Assembly (NCBI GenBank): GCA_016182965.1
Contig: JACPFM010000045.1
Location: 1-37,614, forward strand
DNA from: Deltaproteobacteria bacterium
GTDB lineage: Bacteria > Myxococcota_A > Polyangia > Polyangiales > JADJMO01
DNA length: 37,614 bases
Direction: 5' to 3'
How positions within the stretch are numbered: position 1 is the first letter of the stretch; every line of letters starts with the position of its first letter. A program made the position numbers and the translations under genes. This document shows positions 1 through 10,990 of the stretch, piece by piece. A model generated the notes under the pieces. The model was not told where the DNA came from and ran no database searches. It saw only the letters and a program-made list of their open reading frames with translations.

Positions 1-118
1 CTCAGCGCCTGGCACGGATAGAAGTCGGTGCGAGGGCTCACCTCGCCGGCGCAAAGACCCGCCGCCCCGAGGCAGCGAAAGAACAATCAAAACCGAGATC
101 GAGGCTTGACCGGAGATG

Positions 119-136
119 CGGGCTCATAGAAGCCCG
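119..136 (-). terminator. weak hairpin downstream of the fadN-like gene
   Basis: A perfect 6-bp inverted repeat (CGGGCT / AGCCCG) with a 6-nt loop lies about 20 bases beyond the stop codon of the minus-strand fadN-like gene. No T-run follows it in the minus direction, so it is not a classical intrinsic terminator. The rest of bases 1-158 shows no supported gene. Confidence 0.2.
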
Positions 137-158
137 GGGGGATTCTCAGCATGCGGCG

Positions 159-2422
<2,264 letters not shown>

Positions 2423-2509
2423 GAGCGTCGGTCTCCTTCAGAGAGGCACGCTGGTCGTGCTCGCTCGTGGCGACAAGTGGCGAAGGTCATGCGGCCTCTG
2501 CCATGAAGA

Positions 2510-4314
<1,805 letters not shown>

Positions 4315-4315
<1 letters not shown>

Positions 4316-4917
4316 TGGCGAGCGTCCCGCCGCGCCGGCTGTCGGTGCGCCCGCCGACGCCCGAGCTCGAACGCGATCGCGTGGTGCTCCGCTGGGCCGC
4401 GGTGATCGACAAGATCGACTACCTCTCGATGCTCCGCCTGCCGAAGACGCCCGCGGGACCGAGCGACGCCGACGTGCGCCGCGCCTACCGCACGTTCGCG
4501 CGCGCGTTCCACCCCGATCACTTCCGCGCCGCCTCGCAGGAGGTGCGCGACGCGGCCGCGAAGGTGTTCAGCGCCGGCGCGGAGGCGTACGGCGTCCTCT
4601 CCGAGCCGCTCCTGCGCGTGCGCTACCTGAAGGCGCTCGCAGGGGGGCAGGCGCGTCCGCGTCTCGAGGACCTCGAGAAGGCGACGCGCGAAGACGCGCG
4701 CGCGGCGGCGCAGCCGGCGGCGGCGCTGGCGAAGACGCCGGGCGCCAAGGCCCACGGCGAGCGCGCCGACAAGATGATCGAGCTCGGCGAGCTCGCCTAC
4801 GCGAAGGCCGCGCTGGAGCAGGCCGTGCACGCCGAGCCCGGCAACGCAGGCCTCGCGGCGAAGCTCGCCGCGGTCGAGGCGCGCCTCTACGCGCCGCGGA
4901 GGGGAGGACGACGATGA
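4315..4917 (+). CDS. J-domain (DnaJ-like) co-chaperone
   Basis: This is a 200-residue protein with an N-proximal J domain (about residues 33-110) containing the HPD tripeptide in FHPDHF, which stimulates Hsp70 ATPase activity. The Gly/Phe-rich region and zinc-finger repeats of canonical DnaJ are absent. The C-terminal third is Ala-rich and ends in a TPR-like helical hairpin (LGELAYAKAALEQAV). The start is ATG at 4315, overlapping the TGA of the upstream Hsp70-like gene; an upstream in-frame extension lies inside that gene and is unlikely to be used. Its own stop overlaps the ATG of the next gene (ATGA). A dedicated partner of the atypical Hsp70 is the natural inference from this coupling. Confidence 0.88.
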
Positions 4918-5855
4918 CCGACTGGTCGTCCATCGCGCGCTGCCGCGACATCACCGACGATCGCATCCTCGAGGCCCTCGAGTCGCGCGCCGAGACCCGC
5001 GCCCTCCTCGAGCGCGCCGCCGAGATCTCGAAGCCGCGCGAGGCGGGCGCGCGCGTGCTCCTGGTGTTCGCCAAGATCGCCTCGCCCGCCTGCGACTGGC
5101 TCGAAGGGTCGCTGCGCGTCGAGGTCGTCGGCGAGGAGGGCGGTTCGACGATCCACGCGTACTCGGTCCTCGGCGCCGGCCTGAAGGAGCGGCTGTTCCC
5201 GAAGCTGCGCATGAACGTCGCGTTCGAGGAGTTCGTGGTGGCGATCGCGAAGTTCCCGCAGGCCATCGCGCCGCTGTCGAGCGAGCGCACCGCGGCGAAC
5301 CGCCTGCTGCTCACCGCGGCCGAGACCGAGAAGGTCGAGAGGGAGCCGGAGTCGACGCCGCCTCCTCCGCGCCGTCCGGTGCTCTCGATGAACGATCTGC
5401 CGACCGTCAGCGCGCCGGTGATGAGCGGCGCGTCGCTGCCGACGGTGGGCGAGCGCAAGTCGACGCCGCTGCCGGCTCAAGCGGCCTCCGAGCCGAAGGC
5501 GCCCGACCAGGCCCGCGAGCCGCCGGGCTCACCGCCGCTGCCGATCGTGACCGGCCGCAAGCCGCTCGCGCCGCCGATCCGTCGCAGCGAGGTGCCCGAG
5601 CCGCCTTCTCTCGACGACGTGCCGGGCCCCGGCCTGGGCGCGGCGTCGAAGCCGCTGGCGAAGCTGAACCTCAAGAAGCGGCCGCTGAACATCGCGCACA
5701 AGCCGAAGAAGAGCGAGGCGCCCGCGGCGAAGAAGTCGCACCCTCCGAAGAAGTCGGTCGCGCCCCGGAATCCGTCGAAGCCGCCGCCGCCGCCGGCGCC
5801 GTCCGAGCCGCCGCCGCCGCCGAAGAACGACGATCTCGACGGCGGCTGGGAGTGA
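4914..5855 (+). CDS. unknown protein with Pro/Lys-rich C-terminus, third gene of Hsp70-J operon
   Basis: The 313-residue protein starts at ATG 4914 (MTDWSSIARC), overlapping the J-domain stop by four bases, behind a GGGGAGG ribosome site. Residues 1-140 look like a compact alpha/beta domain (VLLVFAKIASPACDWLEG, LRMNVAFEEFVVAIAKFP) that I do not recognise. The rest is low-complexity and rich in Pro, Lys and Ser, with runs of prolines near the end and an acidic tail (DDLDGGWE). No signal peptide or membrane segment is visible, so it is probably cytoplasmic. Its position suggests it is a client or adaptor of the Hsp70-J pair, but nothing in the sequence proves this. Confidence 0.8.
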   Translation: MTDWSSIARCRDITDDRILEALESRAETRALLERAAEISKPREAGARVLLVFAKIASPACDWLEGSLRVEVVGEEGGSTIHAYSVLGAGLKERLFPKLRMNVAFEEFVVAIAKFPQAIAPLSSERTAANRLLLTAAETEKVEREPESTPPPPRRPVLSMNDLPTVSAPVMSGASLPTVGERKSTPLPAQAASEPKAPDQAREPPGSPPLPIVTGRKPLAPPIRRSEVPEPPSLDDVPGPGLGAASKPLAKLNLKKRPLNIAHKPKKSEAPAAKKSHPPKKSVAPRNPSKPPPPPAPSEPPPPPKNDDLDGGWE

Positions 5856-5893
5856 ACTTGGCCCGCGCGGCGGGCCCTCGCTAGTCGCCGGGC

Positions 5894-6376
5894 ATGGCCG
5901 CGCACCCGGTCCCGAAGTCCAGCTGGAAGCCGAAGAAGTGCATCGTCGCCGAGCGGCGCGCCTTCCGGAGCGACGATCCGGAGACCGCGCTCGGGCTGCA
6001 GCTCGCTGCCGTCGCCGAGAAGCTCGCGATCGACGCGTTGCTCGTGGGCGATCTCGACGGCGCCGCCGTCGCGAGCGCCGGTGACGAGGACGAGGTCGTC
6101 GCGCTGGCGCAGCTCGCCGCCGGCCTCGTGAAGCAGCGCTTCGGCGTGCACGCGATCACCACGACGCGCGGCTTCGTCCACGTCGATGTCGTCGACGCGC
6201 GCGGCCGGAGCTACCTCGTGTGCGCGTTCGCGCGACACGGCGTGCCGTCGCCGATCGGCGTGGCGCGCGCGGTCCACGGCGCCGCGCGCATCCTCCGCGC
6301 CGGCCTGGTGGTCGGTCGCGAGGCCCCGCTCCCGCTGGTCGAGCGCGGCTGGGGCGATTGGGACGCCGTCGATTGA
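5894..6376 (+). CDS. small conserved-looking protein of unknown function (possibly roadblock/LC7-like)
   Basis: This is a 160-residue soluble protein with no signal peptide. The middle section (ALLVGDLDGAAVASAGDE, then a helix, then RGFVHVDVVDARG) has the strand-helix-strand rhythm of roadblock/LC7 or longin-type domains, which are common in Myxococcota next to small GTPases. The match is by eye only and could be wrong. The start at ATG 5894 has no strong ribosome site. The stop overlaps the candidate start of the following lipoprotein gene (TGATG at 6374-6378). Confidence 0.65.
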   Translation: MAAHPVPKSSWKPKKCIVAERRAFRSDDPETALGLQLAAVAEKLAIDALLVGDLDGAAVASAGDEDEVVALAQLAAGLVKQRFGVHAITTTRGFVHVDVVDARGRSYLVCAFARHGVPSPIGVARAVHGAARILRAGLVVGREAPLPLVERGWGDWDAVD

Positions 6377-7203
6377 TGCTCGGTGCGCGTGCGCGTACCT
6401 GTGCGCGCGTGACCCGTCGCCTGCTGCTCCTCGCCGCGCTGCTCCTCGCCTCCTGCGCCCGCCGCGACGACCGCCCCGCGTGGGCGAAGGTCCCCGACAA
6501 GGGCGCCCCTGGCGAGCCGACGATCGCCGGCGAGCCGGTGCGCGTGCCCAAGGTCGCGCAGAAGCCGACGCTCGACGGCAAGCTCGACGAGCCGCTGTGG
6601 CAGGGCGCTGCGGTGCTCGGTCCGCTGGTCGGGCCCGGCGGCGGCGAGAAGGCGTCGGCGAAGAGCCCCGTCGCGGGGTTCGCGCGCCTTGCGTGGGACG
6701 ACGCCAACCTCTACGTGGGCGCGGTGGTCGGCGACGGCGCGCCGGTGTCGCCCTTCCAGGCGGGCGACGTCGATCCACGCATCTGGGAGCAGTCGTCGGC
6801 CATCGAGCTGATGATCCAGCCCGGCGATCCCGGTGACAACAAGGGCTACTACGAGATCCAGGTCGACGTCGCCTCGGCGGTCTTCGACACCGCCTGGGAC
6901 GACTACAACAAGCCGATCACCGGCGGCGCTCCCTCGCAGCGCTTCGGGCACATGGAGTGGTCGAGCAAGGCCGAGCGCGCGGTGCACGTCGAGCCGGGGA
7001 AGTTCTACTCGATCGAGGCGGTGATCCCCTGGTCCGCGTTCACCGGCGCGCGCGTCGCCGCGCCCCCGAAGCCCGGCGACGTGTGGCGCCTCAACGTCTA
7101 CTCCTTCCGCGACGGTCAGCGGCAGGCGCTCGCGTGGTCGCCGATCCGGCAGCAGGGGAACTTCCACAAGTCGTCGCGCTTCGGGCGCGTGCGCTTCGAG
7201 TGA
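6376..7203 (+). CDS. lipoprotein with CBM9-like carbohydrate-binding fold
   Basis: This is a secreted lipoprotein. The lipoprotein signal is RRLLLLAALLLASC. It could start at ATG 6376, overlapping the previous stop, or at GTG 6409, which gives a shorter and more typical signal peptide. The mature part resembles family 9 carbohydrate-binding modules (CBM9-like): TLDGKLDEPLW near the start, ARLAWDDANLYVG, the SAIELMIQPGD strand, YYEIQVDVASAVFDTAWD, AVIPWSAFTG and WRLNVYSFRDG near the end. Such domains in lone lipoproteins usually lack catalytic residues and bind sugars or polysaccharide at the cell surface. The gene converges with the VIT/VWA gene, leaving three bases between stop codons. Confidence 0.85.
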   Translation: MLGARARTCARVTRRLLLLAALLLASCARRDDRPAWAKVPDKGAPGEPTIAGEPVRVPKVAQKPTLDGKLDEPLWQGAAVLGPLVGPGGGEKASAKSPVAGFARLAWDDANLYVGAVVGDGAPVSPFQAGDVDPRIWEQSSAIELMIQPGDPGDNKGYYEIQVDVASAVFDTAWDDYNKPITGGAPSQRFGHMEWSSKAERAVHVEPGKFYSIEAVIPWSAFTGARVAAPPKPGDVWRLNVYSFRDGQRQALAWSPIRQQGNFHKSSRFGRVRFE

Positions 7204-7206
7204 CGG

Positions 7207-9177
7207 TCAGCCTTCGCCGACGACGACCTCCCAGGCTTGCCATGCGGCGGTGAAGTACGCGGGCAGCTCGACGCCGAAGACGCCCTCGCGCACGCAGGTC
7301 CGCAGCGTGTCGCTCGCGACCTTGGGCGCCACGTCGACCGCGACGATCTCGGCCGAGGTGGTCTCGAGCCGCGTGCGCACCTGGCCGCCGCCGCAGCCGG
7401 CGACGACCTTGCCGATCGCGTCGCGGAGGAACTTCAGGCGATCGGGCGGCGGCTTGCCCACGCTGCCGTAGCCGATGCCGCTGCCGAACCCGCCACCGCC
7501 GGCGCCGATGCCGGACATGCCGAGGCCACCCCACTCGAGCCCCTCGGTCGAGGGCCTCACGCCGGGCTCGATCGCGAGGTAGCTGGTCATCGACGACACC
7601 GCGCCGCCCTTGAACGCGAGCGTCGCGATCTCCGGATCCTTCAGCTCGCCGACGCGATCGCTGCCGATCATCAGGGCCGACCAGCGCTTCTCCTCCGCAG
7701 GCGTCGAGGAGAGCAGCGCCTTGATCGGCGTCGACCACAGCTCGCCCTTCACGTCGATCGCCGGGGTGACCGCGCTCTGCAGGTGCAGATCCTCGACGCC
7801 TTCGCCCTCGGCGAGCGAGTCGGGGAAGGACATCGCGGAGGTCTCCAGGCCGATCCCTTCGATCGAGAGCCGATCGATCCGCAGCGGACGCACCCACTCC
7901 TCGAAGGCGTCGCCGCCGCCGCTCGCGGTCGCGGTCGCGTGCCAGAGCACGCCGCCCGTCGCGCGCGGGACCACCGCCCACGCGTCGTGATCGTCGCGCG
8001 AGAGCGAGCCGCTCCCCTCCTTGATCGTCGAGAGGTGCACGATGGCCTTGCTCGCCTCGGCGGTGGCTTTGACGCGCTCGGGCAGCAGCGTCGATCGGGT
8101 CGCCAGATCCGTGAGCAGGACGATCCGCCGCGGCGCGCCCTTGGGAGCGTCGGCGAGGCGCTTCTCGGCGTCGGCGAACGCCACGTCGAGATCGCTGCCG
8201 TTCCGTGGCGTGATCGTCGCCTTGGACAGATCGCCGATCGCCTGCGGCGCCGTCACGAACCCGCCTTCGAGCGGGCGCACCGCGCGGTCGAAGACGAGGA
8301 TCTGCGCCCGCGCGTCGGGCAGATGACCGAGGTACGCGCGCGCCGCCGCGAGCTCTGCCCGACGCTGCGCATCGCTCAGCGATCGCGAGCCGTCGAGCAG
8401 CACGACGACGTACGCGCCCTTCGGCTTCTCGGAGAGCTTCGCCGAGACCTCGATCGAGGCGTGGACGAAGGCGCGCTTGCTGCCGAAGGTCACCGACGCG
8501 AAGCGCCCGCCGAGCCTCGGCGGATCGGCCGGTCTCAGCGCGAGCCCGAGCGTTCCGAACAGGCGCCGGACGTCGCCGTTCGCGATGGGGAGGCCGTCGA
8601 GCGAGAGGGTGTCGGCCGTGTTCGCGGCCTTGATGGTGACGGTGGGGGCGAGCGACGCGAGGCCCATGCGCGGGACGTCGAGCTCGTAGCGCCCTTCGAC
8701 CCACTTCGTCGGAGCGAGCAGCGTGTACTCGACGGTCTTGAGCGACTTGGGCGCGACCGGGAACACCTGCAGCGCCAGGTGATCCTGCGATCGCCACGAG
8801 AGCAGCGCCGGATCCTTCGGATAGTACCCGCCGATGCCGGTCAGCTCGCGGTATCGTTTGGCCGCGACCTCCGCGTCGAGCAGCTCGGCCGCGTACCAGA
8901 TCGGGTTTTCGGCGGTGCCGCCGAGCGTGCGCAGGCCGGTGGCGACGGCGCCGAAGGGCAGCGAGTCGATGTGGAGCATCGCCTGATCGTGCTGGGTGCT
9001 CCGGTTCTCGAAGGTGCGGCGCACGACGAAGGTCGCGTGGCCGCGGTCGACGACGAGCTCGATGGTGTCCGCCTTCTCGAACATCTCCGAGGCCTTGGTG
9101 CCCGAGAGCGTGTCGGCGGCGGCCGGCTTCGAAGCCAACAGCGCGAGCGCGAGGAGCGCGAGGGTGCCTTTGCGCAT
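7207..9177 (-). CDS. exported VIT / von Willebrand factor A domain protein
   Basis: The 656-residue protein has an N-terminal signal peptide ending near KPAAAD. A VIT domain (about residues 35-150, with VRRTFENRSTQHDQAMLH and LDAEVAAKRYRE) is followed by a VWA domain (about 250-420) whose MIDAS reads LLDGSRSLS, so metal-dependent ligand binding is plausible. This is the inter-alpha-trypsin-inhibitor-like architecture. Near residue 560 there is a Gly-rich stretch (GIGAGGGGFGSGIGYGSVG), followed by a C-terminal domain with two Cys residues resembling AgmX-type C-terminal domains found across Myxococcota (RTCVREGVFGVELP). It probably works in the periplasm or at the surface in adhesion or envelope assembly. 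Start ATG 9177 precedes a clean signal peptide. Confidence 0.88.
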   Translation of the reverse strand: MRKGTLALLALALLASKPAAADTLSGTKASEMFEKADTIELVVDRGHATFVVRRTFENRSTQHDQAMLHIDSLPFGAVATGLRTLGGTAENPIWYAAELLDAEVAAKRYRELTGIGGYYPKDPALLSWRSQDHLALQVFPVAPKSLKTVEYTLLAPTKWVEGRYELDVPRMGLASLAPTVTIKAANTADTLSLDGLPIANGDVRRLFGTLGLALRPADPPRLGGRFASVTFGSKRAFVHASIEVSAKLSEKPKGAYVVVLLDGSRSLSDAQRRAELAAARAYLGHLPDARAQILVFDRAVRPLEGGFVTAPQAIGDLSKATITPRNGSDLDVAFADAEKRLADAPKGAPRRIVLLTDLATRSTLLPERVKATAEASKAIVHLSTIKEGSGSLSRDDHDAWAVVPRATGGVLWHATATASGGGDAFEEWVRPLRIDRLSIEGIGLETSAMSFPDSLAEGEGVEDLHLQSAVTPAIDVKGELWSTPIKALLSSTPAEEKRWSALMIGSDRVGELKDPEIATLAFKGGAVSSMTSYLAIEPGVRPSTEGLEWGGLGMSGIGAGGGGFGSGIGYGSVGKPPPDRLKFLRDAIGKVVAGCGGGQVRTRLETTSAEIVAVDVAPKVASDTLRTCVREGVFGVELPAYFTAAWQAWEVVVGEG

Positions 9178-9256
9178 GCCGCGACCGACCGCCGATGCCG
9201 CGGTTGGTTCCGCGCTCGGTGGACGGAACGCCCGGGCTGGAATCGTGCAAGCGCCG

Positions 9257-10495
9257 TCACCCCGAGAGCAGGCTGCGCGCGATCTGCGAGACCTGGATCT
9301 CGTCGGTGCCGCCGTAGATCTGGAGGACCTTCGCGTCGCGCGCGAGCTGCTCGACCTGGTACTCCGCCATGTAGCCGTTGCCGCCGAACAGCTGCACGGC
9401 CTCGAGCGCCACCTCGACGGCCGCGCCCGCCGCGTAGAGCTTGCAGGCGCTCGCCTCGGCGAGCGTCATCTCCTTGCCCTCGCCGGCGAGCTCGATCTGC
9501 CGGAAGACGACGTTCTGGAGGTTCATGCGCGCGACCTCCATCTTGGCGAGCTTGAGCTGCACCAGCTGGAAGTCGCCGATCGGGCGGCCGAACTGCACGC
9601 GCGTCTTGGCGTACTCGACGCACAGCTGCAGGCACCGCTCGACGATCCCGAGCGCCATCGCGGCGACGCCGGTGCGCTCGGCGGTGAACGTCTCCTTGGC
9701 GGCGGAGCGCGCCGGCTGCTCCTCGGTCTCGCCGAGCAGTCGATCGCGCCCGACGCGCACGTCGTTCAGGAACAGCTCGCCGGTCGGCGACGCGTGCAGG
9801 CCCATCTTGCGCAGCGGCTTGCTCCGTTCGAGGCCGGGCGTGTCGCCGTCGAGCACGAACTGAAGCACCTTGCGCCCTTCGGGCGGCGAGCCGTCGTCGA
9901 GCTTGCAGATGAAGACGATGGTGTCGGCCCACGGGCCGTTGGTGATGAAGGTCTTCTGGCCGTTGAGCACGTACTGGTCGCCGTCGCGGCGCGCGGTCGC
10001 CTTCATCGAGCCGAACGCGTCGGAGCCGGACGAGGGCTCGGTGATGGCCCAGGCGCCGATCTTCTCGAGCGTCAGCAGCTGCGGCACCCACCGCTCCTTC
10101 TGCGCGATCGTCCCGCGCGCGAGGATCGCGTTGGCGGTGAGCCCGACGCTGACGCCGAGCGCGGTGACCAGGCCGGGCGAGTACTTGCACATCTCGATGA
10201 CCGGGATGGCGCGCATCGCCGCCTCGTTGAGCGCCTCGGGGCCGCCGCGCGCCTTCCTCTCCTCGGGGGGCTCGCCCGCTCCTCGCGCGAGGCGCGCCTT
10301 CTCCTTGGCGATGCGCGCCTCGAACTGCGCGAGCGCCATGTCCTTCATCCCGAAGGTGTCGAACATCTTGCGCATGAGGTCGTACGGAGGCTCGTCGCCG
10401 AACTCGAGCGCCTCGCGGCGCGGCGCGATCTCCGTCTCGACGAACCTGCGCACCTGCTCGCGGATCGCGAGGTGCATCTCGTTCCACTCGATCAT
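9257..10495 (-). CDS. acyl-CoA dehydrogenase (catalytic Glu in the LCAD/IVD position)
   Basis: This is a 412-residue FAD-dependent acyl-CoA dehydrogenase that oxidises an acyl-CoA to the 2-enoyl-CoA and passes electrons to ETF. Signatures are WAITEPSSGSDAFGS, YVLNGQKTFITNGPWAD, RVQFGRPIGDFQLVQ, QLFGGNGYMAEYQVE and LQIYGGTDEIQ. The position of the catalytic Glu of medium-chain enzymes (IYEGT) is Gly395 here. Glu273 in TAERTGVAAMALG sits where long-chain and isovaleryl-CoA dehydrogenases carry theirs, so activity is expected to be retained. Residues 60-95 form a charged insertion. ATG 10495 has a good upstream GGGGAGG. Directly upstream lies a heptamer tandem repeat. With the FadN-like gene and PccB it points to fatty-acid or branched-chain catabolism, but these genes are not in one operon. 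Confidence 0.93.
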   Translation of the reverse strand: MIEWNEMHLAIREQVRRFVETEIAPRREALEFGDEPPYDLMRKMFDTFGMKDMALAQFEARIAKEKARLARGAGEPPEERKARGGPEALNEAAMRAIPVIEMCKYSPGLVTALGVSVGLTANAILARGTIAQKERWVPQLLTLEKIGAWAITEPSSGSDAFGSMKATARRDGDQYVLNGQKTFITNGPWADTIVFICKLDDGSPPEGRKVLQFVLDGDTPGLERSKPLRKMGLHASPTGELFLNDVRVGRDRLLGETEEQPARSAAKETFTAERTGVAAMALGIVERCLQLCVEYAKTRVQFGRPIGDFQLVQLKLAKMEVARMNLQNVVFRQIELAGEGKEMTLAEASACKLYAAGAAVEVALEAVQLFGGNGYMAEYQVEQLARDAKVLQIYGGTDEIQVSQIARSLLSG

Positions 10496-10510
10496 CGCGT
10501 CCTCCCCTGG

Positions 10511-10594
10511 GTCGTCGGTCGTCGGCCGTCGGTCGTCGGTCGTCGGTCGTCAGTCGTCAGTCGTCAGTCGTCAGTCGTCGGTCGTCAGTCGTCA
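10511..10594. repeat. tandem heptamer array, 12 copies of GTCGTCR
   Basis: Twelve consecutive 7-bp units GTCGTCG or GTCGTCA (one GCCGTCG) fill this stretch; the G and A variants fall in blocks. It begins 15 bases upstream of the acyl-CoA dehydrogenase start codon, so it overlaps the space where that gene's promoter or leader should be. A seven-base unit cannot maintain a reading frame with a simple repeat, so open frames here are spurious. Confidence 0.95.
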
Positions 10595-10990
10595 GCGTCA
10601 GGGAGTCTGAGTCTTCGTCGAGCTTCGACCAAGGGCGGGAGCGGTCGGGGCACGGCTCCAGCGGGGGGTGACGTCGTAGGCAAACCGGTCACATGGGCTC
10701 CAGAGACGGCCCGCGCTCGGTCTTCGAGATCCACCGGCGACGAGCGCGTGCGCGACGGCTGAGCAGCCGGTCGAGCGTTCACCCGTGGCGATCGTCCGCT
10801 CTCGTGCCGTCGCGCGCTCGCGTCGGTGCCTCCCAGTTCCGACGTGACGCCGCATCGGAGACATCGCGCCGTCGTCACCCGCGGCTGGCTTCGGGCGCTG
10901 TCGCCGCGAAGCTGCGCGCGCGGCTGCCTTTGAATATGCTGTGAGCAAGGAACGTCCGCTTTCGAAACGCTTCGCTTGGGAGGACCAACG
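10595..10990. other. gene-free interval upstream of the endostatin-like gene
   Basis: About 400 bases between the heptamer array and the next start contain no convincing gene; a 97-codon minus-strand frame has Arg/Pro/Ser-rich composition typical of non-coding GC-rich DNA. The right end contains an unusually AT-rich patch (TTTGAATATGCT, 10929-10940) that may be a promoter element, and a strong ribosome site GGGAGGA (10978-10984) seven bases before ATG 10991. Confidence 0.5.

Noticed and set aside
10511..10594. Possible CRISPR array
   Set aside because: Units are seven bases with no spacers.
10585..10878. 97-codon minus-strand frame with a CxxC-like start
   Set aside because: No ribosome site, composition is non-coding-like, and it runs into the heptamer array.
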